Source of the DNA: Nitrospira defluvii
GTDB lineage: Bacteria; Nitrospirota; Nitrospiria; Nitrospirales; Nitrospiraceae
DNA length: 64,000 nucleotides
Reading direction: 5' to 3'
Assembly: GCA_011525625.1 (NCBI GenBank)
Contig: WYAX01000029.1
Span: forward strand, 225,118-289,117
In this document: piece by piece, positions 26,660 through 35,453 of the stretch
Position numbering within the stretch: position 1 is the stretch's first letter
Layout of the letters: each line of letters starts with the position of its first letter
Notes under the pieces: model-generated
Seen by the model: the letters and a program-made list of their open reading frames with translations, nothing else
What the model was told of the DNA's origin: nothing
Database searches by the model: none
Program-made: the position numbers and the translations under genes

Positions 26660-29381
26660 GGGTGATCTGGCTCAACGCCTGTTGCAGCAACTCAATCATG
26701 CGCGATTCACGAGCAAGCCTGTCACGGTGGTCGGTGAGCACCTCGGGCGGCGCCTTGGCGACGAAATCGGGATTGCCCAGTTTCTGCCGGGTGCGCGCGA
26801 CTTCTTTTTGCAGCACGGCCATTTGTTTGGTCACGTTGTCCTTGGCTTTGTGAAGATCCGCTCCCTCCATGCTCGTCCCCACTTCGGTCGAGCCGCTGGT
26901 GAGTGTGAGCAGATGTGGCGCGGCAATATCGACGCCACCGCTGATCGAGAGGTTCTCCACGTTTTCCATGTACTCGATTAGGGCTTTGTGTTTTATAAAG
27001 GCGGAATGAGCGACGTCGGTTTTGCCGTGAATGTTGAAATGGAGACGTTTGCCCGCCGTATGCCCAAGAATCGCGCGTTCCTGGTTCATCAGGGCTCGGC
27101 ACTCTTCCAGTAGGGCGAACTCCTGTTCGACTTCCTGTGACTCCCATTCCGTTTTGGTGGTCGGGAAGGGCTTGCGGACGATACTGGTACCGTCATGCGG
27201 GAGCGTTTGCCAGATTTCTTCCGTAATGAACGGCATGAAGGGATGCAGTAGCCGCATCATGGTCTCGAATGTCTCGGCCAAGGTTTGCCGGGTGCTCTTT
27301 GCCTGCTCGGAATTCGGATCTTTGAGTGCGGGCTTCACCATCTCGATGTACTTGTCGCAGTACTCGTACCAGATGAATTGATAAATCGCACTGGAGGCAC
27401 GGTCGAACCGATACTGCTCCAATTCATGGGTGACGGTGCTGATGGCGGTATTCAGGCGACTCAGAATCCAACGATCTGGGAACGACCGTTGTGCCGGCGG
27501 GAGCTCGGCGCGTTCGCCGTTGAGATGCATCAGGAGAAAGCGGGCGGCGTTCCAGATTTTATTCGTAAAGTTCCGATAGCCCTCGATGCGCTCCTCGGCC
27601 AGTTTCACATCGCGACCGGGAGAAGCCATGGCCGCCAGCGTGAAGCGCAGCGCGTCCGTGCCGTATTGCTCCATCACATGCAGCGGATCGATCACGTTGC
27701 CCTTCGACTTGCTCATCTTCTGGCCTTCGGCATCGCGAACCAGCGCGTGGATGTACACGTCGCGGAACGGCACCTCGCCCATGAACTTCAAGCCCATCAT
27801 GATCATGCGGGCGACCCAGAAGAAGAGAATGTCGAGCCCGGTGACCAGAGTGGAGGTTGGATAAAAGGCCTTCAACTCCGGTGTCTGCTTGGGCCATCCC
27901 AGGGTGGAGAAGGGCCAGAGGGCGGAAGAAAACCACGTGTCCAGCACATCAGGATCTTGGACAAGCGCGTCGCGATGGCCCTGCGGGCAGGCATCCGGCT
28001 GCGTCTTCGCTACGATTGCGACCGCATCCGAAGGTATCAGTGGCGCTCCATCGGAGCTGCGTCGCAAGAAAGGCGTGCCATGGCAGGTTTCGCAGTACCA
28101 GGCGGGGATTTGGTGCCCCCACCAAATCTGCCGCGAGACGCACCAGTCTTTGATGTCCCGCATCCAGCCCAGATAGTTGTTCTTCCAGGCCTCAGGGATG
28201 ATTCTGACGCGACCATCTTCCACCACCTGGATCGCCGGTTCGGCCAGCGGCTTAATTTTGACGAACCACTGATCCGATAGGAAGGGTTCAACCACCGTTT
28301 TGCAGCGGTAACATTTGCCGAGTGCCATCTTGTGAGGTTCGGATTTGTCCAGGAACCCTTGATCGGTCAGGAATTGTTCGATCTTGGGGCGTGCCTTTGC
28401 GACGGGAAGATTCTCGACCGCCTCCGCGACGGCGGAATCGGCGAGGCAACCGGCCAATCGAAGGTGAGCATGGAGATCGAGAATCTTGATGCGCTTCAGC
28501 TCGTGCCGTTCTCCCGCTTCGAAGTCGTTAAAGTCGTGAGCGGGCGTAATCTTGACGGCGCCGGTACCGAACTCACGATCGACGAGAATCGAATCGCCGA
28601 CGATCGGAATCGTGCGGCTTGTCAATGGTAGCCGGACGTGTTTGCCGATCAGATGCCGAAAGCGCTCGTCTTCCGGGTGCACCGCCACGGCCGTGTCGCC
28701 GAAGAGGGTTTCCGGGCGCGTGGTCGCCACCAGGAGACACTGGGTCGGATCGTCCACCAAGTGATAGCGGATCGTGTACAGCTTGCCGGTCGCCTCTTCG
28801 TGTTCAACTTCGATGTCCGACAAGGCCGTCAGGCACCGCGGGCACCAGTTGATCAACCGCTCGCCACGATAGAGGAGTCCGTCCTGATGCAGTCGAACGA
28901 AGACCTCGCGGACCGCTTCCGAGAGACCGGGATCCATGGTGAACCGTTCCCGCTCCCAATCGCAGGAGGCTCCGAGCTTCTTGAGCTGGCCGATGATCGT
29001 CCCGCCGGATTGTTCCTTCCAACTCCAGACCCGTTTCAGAAATTCTTCGCGTCCCAGCGCTTCCCTCGAGGTGCCTTCGGCCTGCAGTTGCCGCTCCACC
29101 ACATTTTGCGTGGCAATGCCGGCGTGGTCGGTGCCGGGCATCCACAGCACATTGCGCCCTTGCATCCGGCGCCAGCGGATCAGGATGTCTTGCAGCGTGT
29201 TGTTCAGGGCGTGGCCCACATGCAGCGATCCCGTGACGTTCGGCGGAGGGATCACCATGGAATAGGGCTGTCCGGCATGGGTGGGGTCGGCGTGAAACAG
29301 GCCGGCGTCGATCCAGCGCTGGTACCAGCGGTTTTCGACGTCGTGGGGACTGTAGGTTTTATCGAGTTGTGGAGTGGACAT
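26631..29381 (-). CDS. valS: Valyl-tRNA synthetase
   Basis: The 916-residue class I synthetase has the HIGH-type motif PPNVTGSLHVGHALNN, the KMSKS loop (QKMSKSKGNVIDPL), the CP1 editing domain and a C-terminal coiled-coil arm (LHKAKDNVTKQMAVLQKEVA). It charges tRNA-Val and edits Thr-tRNA. It is the first gene of a minus-strand run valS-nadC-birA-coaX with overlapping or closely spaced ends. Confidence 0.97.
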   Translation of the reverse strand: MSTPQLDKTYSPHDVENRWYQRWIDAGLFHADPTHAGQPYSMVIPPPNVTGSLHVGHALNNTLQDILIRWRRMQGRNVLWMPGTDHAGIATQNVVERQLQAEGTSREALGREEFLKRVWSWKEQSGGTIIGQLKKLGASCDWERERFTMDPGLSEAVREVFVRLHQDGLLYRGERLINWCPRCLTALSDIEVEHEEATGKLYTIRYHLVDDPTQCLLVATTRPETLFGDTAVAVHPEDERFRHLIGKHVRLPLTSRTIPIVGDSILVDREFGTGAVKITPAHDFNDFEAGERHELKRIKILDLHAHLRLAGCLADSAVAEAVENLPVAKARPKIEQFLTDQGFLDKSEPHKMALGKCYRCKTVVEPFLSDQWFVKIKPLAEPAIQVVEDGRVRIIPEAWKNNYLGWMRDIKDWCVSRQIWWGHQIPAWYCETCHGTPFLRRSSDGAPLIPSDAVAIVAKTQPDACPQGHRDALVQDPDVLDTWFSSALWPFSTLGWPKQTPELKAFYPTSTLVTGLDILFFWVARMIMMGLKFMGEVPFRDVYIHALVRDAEGQKMSKSKGNVIDPLHVMEQYGTDALRFTLAAMASPGRDVKLAEERIEGYRNFTNKIWNAARFLLMHLNGERAELPPAQRSFPDRWILSRLNTAISTVTHELEQYRFDRASSAIYQFIWYEYCDKYIEMVKPALKDPNSEQAKSTRQTLAETFETMMRLLHPFMPFITEEIWQTLPHDGTSIVRKPFPTTKTEWESQEVEQEFALLEECRALMNQERAILGHTAGKRLHFNIHGKTDVAHSAFIKHKALIEYMENVENLSISGGVDIAAPHLLTLTSGSTEVGTSMEGADLHKAKDNVTKQMAVLQKEVARTRQKLGNPDFVAKAPPEVLTDHRDRLARESRMIELLQQALSQITLEQTPHQAS

Positions 29382-29634
29382 AGGCTAGGCAGGACGCTGG
29401 ACCGTGAGCATCCTGCACAGAAACATGATCATGGTATCGAGTGAATCAGGCGCGCATGCTGCGGCGCGGGCGCATCTTACCATGTGCTGCCCAGGTGCTC
29501 AAGGTAACGATCGTGCTTCAATTACGTTGCAACAGGTTGTAGCGGAGTGAAGCCCTGTGATATACATCCGGCGGTTCATTCGATGTCGATTGGGCTCGCC
29601 GGCAGGAAGCCGGTTTACCGTTGAAGGAGAGACT

Positions 29635-29754
29635 ATGCCGAGGGGACGTGAGAAGGATCGGAAGGTTCGGAAGAAGCACCGCAAGAATGTGGCGCGCGTG
29701 AAGGCGCTCGCCAAGACCCGCCGTGCAGCGGCCAAAAAGGTGAAGCGAGGCTAA
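29635..29754 (+). CDS. Very small, highly basic protein, 39 aa
   Basis: The ATG at 29635 has an ideal AAGGAGA 5 nt upstream. The product starts MPRGREKDRKVRKKHRKNVA and consists almost only of Lys, Arg, Ala and Val (about half basic), like minor ribosomal proteins bTHX/bS22 or a small nucleoid protein. A GCCGG/CCGGC stem-loop (29599-29613 region) lies in the leader. The strong ribosome binding site and its isolated position between valS and a response regulator suggest a highly expressed gene. RNA or DNA binding is inferred from charge only. Confidence 0.65.
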   Translation: MPRGREKDRKVRKKHRKNVARVKALAKTRRAAAKKVKRG

Positions 29755-29766
29755 CCCCGCGAGGCG

Positions 29767-30894
29767 TTAGTCGGGTGAGCTCAATCGTGTGATCTCGGCC
29801 CGGATCTGAGTTTCCGCCACGCCTGGAACGATCCGTTGCACAGCCTGCAAGATCGGGTCTTTCGCCATTTCCCGCACAATCTCGTCGGCTGCCTGTCGCG
29901 CATAGGTGGCAGCGGCGTGTTCGACGTCCTTTTTCACTAATTCCGTGATCAGGTCACGATGGCTCTGTATGGCTTGCGGCAGGTGTTTCTGGATGCCGCG
30001 ATCCGTGAGCTCGCCGAGTCGTTTGTCCGTAGCTTGCTCCACGAGTGCAGGCGTCTGGTCTGTGACGACCTGGCGGAACGTTGCCTCCACACCAGCCAGC
30101 AGCGCTTCGCGCTGACGTGTCAATTCCTCTTGGATGACCGTGCGCAGACTCGTCTGTATCCGTTCCGGAGCGATCGCCTCCGCGACCTGTTTGCTCACTT
30201 CAACCTGCACGGCTTTCGCCAGCACATTTCCCAATTGTCCTGCGACCTCCTTGGCGACGGCGGCGGGTAACAGTTCGGTGATGGCGCGGTCGGCTTTGAC
30301 GGTCGCCGATTGGAGGAGATGTTCGACCAGACCCTTTATCAACTCTTCGCCCGTGGGTGTGGTTGCGGGTGCTGATGAGGACATCGGGGCCTGCTCCTTC
30401 TTTTCCGCCTGACACGAGGTGTGAACGGCAGAGGCATCCGGCGCGGTCTCGTCATCGTCGTCCGCCCCTGTGGTGGCCGGAGGCCAGGTACGAGACTTGG
30501 CCGGTTTCTGGCCGCGGGATCCTTCCGGTTTGCTGAGGACGCCTTGAATCGTCTCAAGGAGTTGTTCGCGTTGAAGCGGTTTCTTGAGGAACGCGTGGAC
30601 GCCGAGTGAACGCAGTTTGTTTTCATCGAGACGATCCGAACCGTCGACGATTGAGACGATGAGCGTTTCAGCCAGATTGTCCTGTCGTCCGATCTCTTTG
30701 CAGAATCCAGAGAACGTCATGTGCTGGAGATGGTAGTCGGCAATGATCAGGGCGGGGCTTTGTGAGCGGGCGGCTTCAAGGGCGGTGGGGCCGTCCTGAA
30801 ATGCCAAGACCCGATGTCCATCGGGGGCGGAGAGTTGCTCCACCATGCGTTGCACGGCCGGGCTGTTGTCGATGACGAAGATCGTGGAACCCAT
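29767..30894 (-). CDS. Response regulator with a long helical C-terminal domain
   Basis: The start at 30894 (MGSTIFVIDNSPAVQRMVEQ) has GAGGG upstream. Residues 1-125 form a CheY-like receiver; the phosphoacceptor is Asp in ALIIADYHLQHM, and the lysine lies in HAFLKKPLQ. A low-complexity linker (about 125-190) leads to a helical domain of repeated amphipathic helices (VQVEVSKQVAEAIAPERIQT and similar) with no DNA-binding or enzymatic motif. The receiver has IADYH, where IxxD is usual. The output is probably protein-protein interaction, as in polarity or motility regulators. The histidine kinase is not in the window. Confidence 0.8.
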   Translation of the reverse strand: MGSTIFVIDNSPAVQRMVEQLSAPDGHRVLAFQDGPTALEAARSQSPALIIADYHLQHMTFSGFCKEIGRQDNLAETLIVSIVDGSDRLDENKLRSLGVHAFLKKPLQREQLLETIQGVLSKPEGSRGQKPAKSRTWPPATTGADDDDETAPDASAVHTSCQAEKKEQAPMSSSAPATTPTGEELIKGLVEHLLQSATVKADRAITELLPAAVAKEVAGQLGNVLAKAVQVEVSKQVAEAIAPERIQTSLRTVIQEELTRQREALLAGVEATFRQVVTDQTPALVEQATDKRLGELTDRGIQKHLPQAIQSHRDLITELVKKDVEHAAATYARQAADEIVREMAKDPILQAVQRIVPGVAETQIRAEITRLSSPD

Positions 30895-31108
30895 TGGAAA
30901 CCCTCGCTCTACCCACTCCAGCGAAGCTAACAAAGGGTCTGAAACCTGTCAAAGAAAACACTGAATCCTACTGCTTGTGATCAGTCAGGTGTGAGCCTCA
31001 GTGCGGACAGCGCTGGCGGAGGTTTTGTGCATCCTGATACAATCCGCCCGCTTTACCGGTTGTCGGGTGCCGGCTGAGAGGACCGAACATGAGGAGTGAG
31101 TCCGCACG

Positions 31109-31834
31109 ATGAGCCAGAGTCGCATCCAGGTCGTCTTTTTTGATGCTGCCGATACCCTGTTCCACATTCAGGGATCCGTGGCCGAAATCTATCTGCAGCA
31201 TGCGGAACGCCATGGTTTCCGCACCACGCCTGATTCCTTAGCCGCGATCAAAGCGGCCTTTGCTCGATCGTTCCGCGATGCGCCGCCGCCGGTGTTCGCC
31301 GCGACGGAACCGGGCGCGATCAAGCAATCAGAGCGCCTGTGGTGGTTCGATATCGTCCACAATGTGTTTTACCGCGTCGGCATGTTCGAGGGGTTCGATG
31401 AGTTTTTTGACGAGGTGTTCGAGCGGTTCGCACAAGCAGAGTCCTGGAAGCTCTTTCCGGAGACGCTGGATGTCCTGAAGACGCTCAAGGATCAGGGCTA
31501 TGAATTGGGAATCATTTCCAATTTCGACTCGCGGCTGTTTTCTGTGTTGCGGGGGCTCGGGATCGCCGAGTACTTCGATACGATCACGATTTCCAGCTTG
31601 GCCCATGCCGCGAAGCCATCCGCGCGAATTTTCGAGCAGGCGTTGGAGAAACATGCCGTCGACCCGGAAGATGCGCTGCACGTCGGGGATAGCGAGCGTG
31701 ATGATGTGAAGGGTGCAGTCGGAGTCGGACTGACGGGGGTATTGCTGGCGAGAGGTCTGCCGTCCGGGGCATCGAATGGAACGACGATCGGAACGCTCAA
31801 CGAACTTCTGCCGCTCTTGTCACGCCTCCAATAA
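31109..31834 (+). CDS. HAD-superfamily hydrolase
   Basis: This 241-residue haloacid dehalogenase-type protein has the motif I DAADTLF (in VVFFDAADTLF, with the D-x-x-D-T layout of the HDHD3 group), a helical cap, motif II IISNFDSR, motif III K in AKPSARIFEQAL, and motif IV HVGDSERDDVKGA. It is most like HDHD3/YjjG-type phosphatases; the substrate cannot be read from sequence. It converges on the sirtuin gene with a 15-bp overlap at the 3' ends. Confidence 0.88.
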   Translation: MSQSRIQVVFFDAADTLFHIQGSVAEIYLQHAERHGFRTTPDSLAAIKAAFARSFRDAPPPVFAATEPGAIKQSERLWWFDIVHNVFYRVGMFEGFDEFFDEVFERFAQAESWKLFPETLDVLKTLKDQGYELGIISNFDSRLFSVLRGLGIAEYFDTITISSLAHAAKPSARIFEQALEKHAVDPEDALHVGDSERDDVKGAVGVGLTGVLLARGLPSGASNGTTIGTLNELLPLLSRLQ

Positions 31835-32551
31835 CAATGGCACGAGATCTCGCGCGCGTCCCTGCAGGGTCGCGTCGGCTAGGTTCGATTGCGGCGTCGA
31901 GTCAAGATTGATCTCCACGATAAACGCGCCAGCCTGTTTGGCGATGGCCCCGAATCCCGCCGCCGGATAAACCAGACCGGACGTACCGATAATTAAACAG
32001 ACATCGCTGCGTTGCAGTGCGGTAGCGCTCTGTTCCAGATCTTCCTCCGCCAGTGATTCCCCGAACCAGACAATGTGCGGGCGAAGCAGTCCGCCGCACG
32101 ATTGGCAAAGGGGCAGTAAAGCGATGGGCACGTCCCGGTTTTCGCTCACGTCCCGGCATCGCGTGCAGCGGACCTTCCAGATGTTGCCGTGAATTTCGGA
32201 CAGCCGCCGCGAGCCGGCGTCGCGGTGCAGCCCGTCCACGTTCTGTGTGATGAGCCAGAACTGCTCGAATCGTTGCTCCATCGAGGCGACTGCTTCGTGT
32301 GCGGGATTGGGCCGTTTGGTGGCGATGAGTTCTCGCCGCCAGTTGTACCATTCCCAGACCAGCTGCGGGTCACGTGCGAAGGCTTCCGGTGTGGCGAGAT
32401 CTTCCGCGCGGTATTGCTTCCACAGCCCATCGGCGCCGCGAAACGTCGGGACGCCGCTGTCGGCGGAGATTCCCGCACCGGTCAGCACGGTGACGGACCG
32501 TGCCGTGGAGAGTTTGTGTCGAACAAGGCTCAGCGTGGATCCGGTTCCCAT
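31820..32551 (-). CDS. cobB: NAD-dependent protein deacylase (sirtuin, class III type)
   Basis: The 243-residue Sir2 protein has GAGISADSGVPTFRG, TQNVDGLH, the catalytic His in EIHGN and a CTRC...CQSC zinc site. YNWR (Tyr69/Arg72 from the ATG at 32551) is the YxxR pair of class III sirtuins such as SIRT5 and E. coli CobB, which bind succinyl or malonyl lysine. Activity on acyl-lysine rather than only acetyl-lysine is therefore likely. An in-frame GTG at 32563 is a possible alternative start. Confidence 0.92.
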   Translation of the reverse strand: MGTGSTLSLVRHKLSTARSVTVLTGAGISADSGVPTFRGADGLWKQYRAEDLATPEAFARDPQLVWEWYNWRRELIATKRPNPAHEAVASMEQRFEQFWLITQNVDGLHRDAGSRRLSEIHGNIWKVRCTRCRDVSENRDVPIALLPLCQSCGGLLRPHIVWFGESLAEEDLEQSATALQRSDVCLIIGTSGLVYPAAGFGAIAKQAGAFIVEINLDSTPQSNLADATLQGRARDLVPLLLEA

Positions 32552-32598
32552 GACGGTGGTCACCCGCGGTTGATCACTGTTTCAGGTGCGCGGCTGCA

Positions 32599-32607
32599 TG
32601 CTATAGT
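32599..32607 (+). promoter_or_regulatory. Extended -10 promoter element upstream of the panE-type gene
   Basis: TGCTATAGT (TATAGT 32602-32607) lies 35 bp before the ATG at 32642. The -35 region GTTTCA is weak, as is usual for extended -10 promoters. Confidence 0.4.
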
Positions 32608-32641
32608 ACGCGTCTTTTGAACGCAACGAGTGAGGCATCTC

Positions 32642-34009
32642 ATGAAGCAGATCATGGTGGTCGGGGCCGGTTCGGTCGGCGGATTTTTTGGGGCGCATCT
32701 TGCCAAGAGTAATCCCAATGTCTCCTTTCTCCTCAGGCCCCGCACGCTGGAGGCGGTGAAGCGGAATGGGCTGACGATCAAGAGCGCCAAGGGAAATTTT
32801 ACCGTCCATCCGCCGGCCGCCTCCGATCCCCGGGAGCTTGCGCCACCCGATCTCATTATCCTGGCCGTGAAGGCCTACGACCTCGATGAGGTCATGACGC
32901 AGTTGGAACCGGTGCTGACGGATCGTACCGTCATTCTCACGCTGCAGAACGGCATCGATACGGAAGATCGCATCATTGCTCGCCTGCACCGCGACTGCGT
33001 GGTCGGCGGGGTGGCATTCATCTACTCCAAGATCGTCGAGCCCGGCGTTATTGAGCATTACAAGCGCGGCGGGGTCGCCATCGGGGAACTGATGGGCCAC
33101 AAGAGCGAGCGCGTCTCCCAGATCGCCGAGGTGTTCAAACAGGCGGGGATTTCCTGCCAATTGAGCGAGGATATCCGGAAAAGCAAATGGGAGAAGATGT
33201 GCTGGAATTGTGTCTTTAATCCTCTCACGGTGGTCATCGACGACAAGGTGGCGAAGGCACTCGATCACCCGGAAATGGCCGGGGTGATCCGGCAGATTGT
33301 CGGCGAAGTGGCGGCAGTCTCTGCGGCGGTGAAGGTGCCGTTAGCGCTCGACATGGCCGAGAAGGTGGTGAAGTGGACGCAGGAGCTGCGCGATATCCAC
33401 ACCTCGATGTATGACGATTGGAAAGCCAAGCGCCCGACGGAGATCGACTACCTGAACGGCTACATCGTGCGTCTCGGACGTGAATTGGGCATTCCGACGC
33501 CGGTCAATGAAGCGCTGACGGCGATGGTGAAGACGATTACCGAGAAGGAGCTGTCGGGGCCCGGCATCGTCCGTATCGACGGGGCCGTCGTGCAGCCGGT
33601 TTCATTGACCAGAACCGCGCTGGGACAATTGCCGCAGGAACAACGGGTGGACGATATCAGCGAGGTGATGCCGTCCATGCGGGGCCGCGCGATCCGCGTG
33701 AAGGGCCTGTTGGAGATTCCGGCGCTCGCGGTGGACGCCGACCATGTCACGTTTCACTCCATCGACGGCAAGTATGCCGCCACCCTCACCTTGCAACAGG
33801 CGCGGGACTTCGGGCTGTTGCTGTACGAGCTTGACGGGCAGCCTCTTCCGGACGGCAAGGGTGGGCCCTATCGCTTGGTGACGCCTGGCCTGGGCGATCT
33901 TTGCGCGAATGTGAAGGCTGTCGGACGCCTCGAGGTACGAGCCGGATCGGGTAAGGACACCCGGCCGGCCGTTCGCCCCCCGGAATGTGCGGTCGACGGG
34001 AACAACTGA
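32642..34009 (+). CDS. 2-dehydropantoate 2-reductase fused to a molybdopterin-oxidoreductase-like domain
   Basis: Residues 1 to about 310 are PanE/ApbA: the NADPH fold starts MVVGAGSVGGFFGAHLAKS, and the catalytic lysine lies in KSKWEKMCWNCVFNP. The C-terminal 130 residues (RGRAIRVKGLLEIPAL, then GLLLYELDGQPLPDGKGGPY, then CANVKAVGRLEV) resemble the short oxidoreductase molybdopterin-binding (sulfite oxidase-like) fold, an unusual partner. The PanE part would make pantoate or a similar hydroxy acid. Because PanE homologues outside the pan pathway are common, the exact substrate is open. GTGAGG precedes the ATG. Confidence 0.82.
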   Translation: MKQIMVVGAGSVGGFFGAHLAKSNPNVSFLLRPRTLEAVKRNGLTIKSAKGNFTVHPPAASDPRELAPPDLIILAVKAYDLDEVMTQLEPVLTDRTVILTLQNGIDTEDRIIARLHRDCVVGGVAFIYSKIVEPGVIEHYKRGGVAIGELMGHKSERVSQIAEVFKQAGISCQLSEDIRKSKWEKMCWNCVFNPLTVVIDDKVAKALDHPEMAGVIRQIVGEVAAVSAAVKVPLALDMAEKVVKWTQELRDIHTSMYDDWKAKRPTEIDYLNGYIVRLGRELGIPTPVNEALTAMVKTITEKELSGPGIVRIDGAVVQPVSLTRTALGQLPQEQRVDDISEVMPSMRGRAIRVKGLLEIPALAVDADHVTFHSIDGKYAATLTLQQARDFGLLLYELDGQPLPDGKGGPYRLVTPGLGDLCANVKAVGRLEVRAGSGKDTRPAVRPPECAVDGNN

Positions 34010-34014
34010 AGGGC

Positions 34015-35352
34015 TCAGGTGGGAGAGGACCGGAGCACCTGGATGCTTCTCCACCGCTCCGAGCGGTGCCGCCAGAGCATGAGTGCCATGCGCAGCGTCC
34101 AGTCTGCGATCATCGCCAGCCACACGTAGAACACTCCAAGGCTTAGCCAGTAGCCTGCCACGATGGCCAGGGGAATCCGCACGCCCCACATGCCGATCAT
34201 CGTCGCGATCATGACGAACCTGGTATCACCCGCCCCGCGCAGGGAGCCGGCCACCACCATGGTGAGGGCGAGCGGAATCTGCAGCAGGGCCACGATTTTC
34301 AGAAACAGTGTGCCCAACTCAACGACGGCCTCATCGCTGGTGAAGGCGCGGAGCAGAGCATAAGGGAACAAGAAAAAGACCAGCCCCATGGTTGACATCA
34401 GGTAGGCGGCCAGTCGGTTCGCTTCCCAGGTTTCGAGCTTCGCCCGGGTGTACTTGCCGGCGCCAATGCTCTGTCCCACCATCGTGGCTGCCGCAATCGC
34501 GAAGCCGTACCCTGGAAGAAACGACAGGGATTCAATCGACAAGCCGACCTGGTGTGCCGCGTACGCCACGGTCCCGTAAATCAACACGATCTTGGTGTAC
34601 AGCAAAATGCCGGCTTGCTGGACGACGCGCTCGCCCGAGACCGGTGCCCCCACATGCCAAATTGTGCGAACCAAATCGAATCGGAATCGATGGGCGTGGC
34701 GGAGCATGGGCCGACAGCGTGTCAGGAGATACAGACATCCGGTCGCTTCCGCGATGCCGACTGCGATGGCGGCGCCATTGATACCCAAGGACGGAAGCCC
34801 CCAGTGACCGTAGATGAGAGGAATCGCGATGGCAATGTGGAGCAGATTCACCACGATCATGGCATACATCGGCGTTTTGGTGTCACCTGTGCCCTGCAAG
34901 ATCGAAGAGAGGACCTGCAGCAGGATCGTGAAGGGAATGAGCAAGAAGATCAGGTTCGAGTAGGGGAGCGCGAGCTGGATCACGTCTGCTTGCGCCCCGA
35001 GTAACTCCATCGCAAGCCCATTCACCAGAAGCCCGAACGTCAACAGACCGAGAGAGATGAGGATGGAGAGTCCGAGGAAATGGCGCGCGGCTTGGCCTGC
35101 ATCGTCGTAACGCCGGGCCCCCCACAATTGAGCCATGACGACATTGGAGCCGACCGAGAGGCCGGATACCAGGGTTGTGGCGATAAAGGCCAGCAGCTGG
35201 CCGAGGCCGACGGCCGCAATCGGGACGGCACCCAATCCTCCTACCAGGAAGACGGCGACGATGCCTTCAGCCCGTTGCAATAGGCTGCTGACGGTGACGG
35301 GAAGGGCTAACGTGAGGACTGAGCGTCTGATCTGTGCGATGCCGGTTGCCAT
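34015..35352 (-). CDS. MATE-family multidrug efflux transporter
   Basis: The 445-residue protein has about 12 hydrophobic segments in two similar halves, each starting with a MATE-type pattern (LTLALPVTVSSLLQ and IWHVGAPVSGERVVQ) and containing QGTGDTKTP and RGAGDTRFVM, the paired DTK/DTR loops typical of the family. It would export cationic compounds by Na+ or H+ antiport. Its 3' end converges on the PanE-type gene with a 5-bp gap. Confidence 0.92.
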   Translation of the reverse strand: MATGIAQIRRSVLTLALPVTVSSLLQRAEGIVAVFLVGGLGAVPIAAVGLGQLLAFIATTLVSGLSVGSNVVMAQLWGARRYDDAGQAARHFLGLSILISLGLLTFGLLVNGLAMELLGAQADVIQLALPYSNLIFLLIPFTILLQVLSSILQGTGDTKTPMYAMIVVNLLHIAIAIPLIYGHWGLPSLGINGAAIAVGIAEATGCLYLLTRCRPMLRHAHRFRFDLVRTIWHVGAPVSGERVVQQAGILLYTKIVLIYGTVAYAAHQVGLSIESLSFLPGYGFAIAAATMVGQSIGAGKYTRAKLETWEANRLAAYLMSTMGLVFFLFPYALLRAFTSDEAVVELGTLFLKIVALLQIPLALTMVVAGSLRGAGDTRFVMIATMIGMWGVRIPLAIVAGYWLSLGVFYVWLAMIADWTLRMALMLWRHRSERWRSIQVLRSSPT

Positions 35353-35453
35353 GCGGCGTCATCCTAACAGAACCGAGTCCGCTTCGTGGGGCAGGTTGTC
35401 GGACGGACGGGGCTGGACAACTCCCACTGCCCTTCGGTAGCCTGCAGAAGCCT

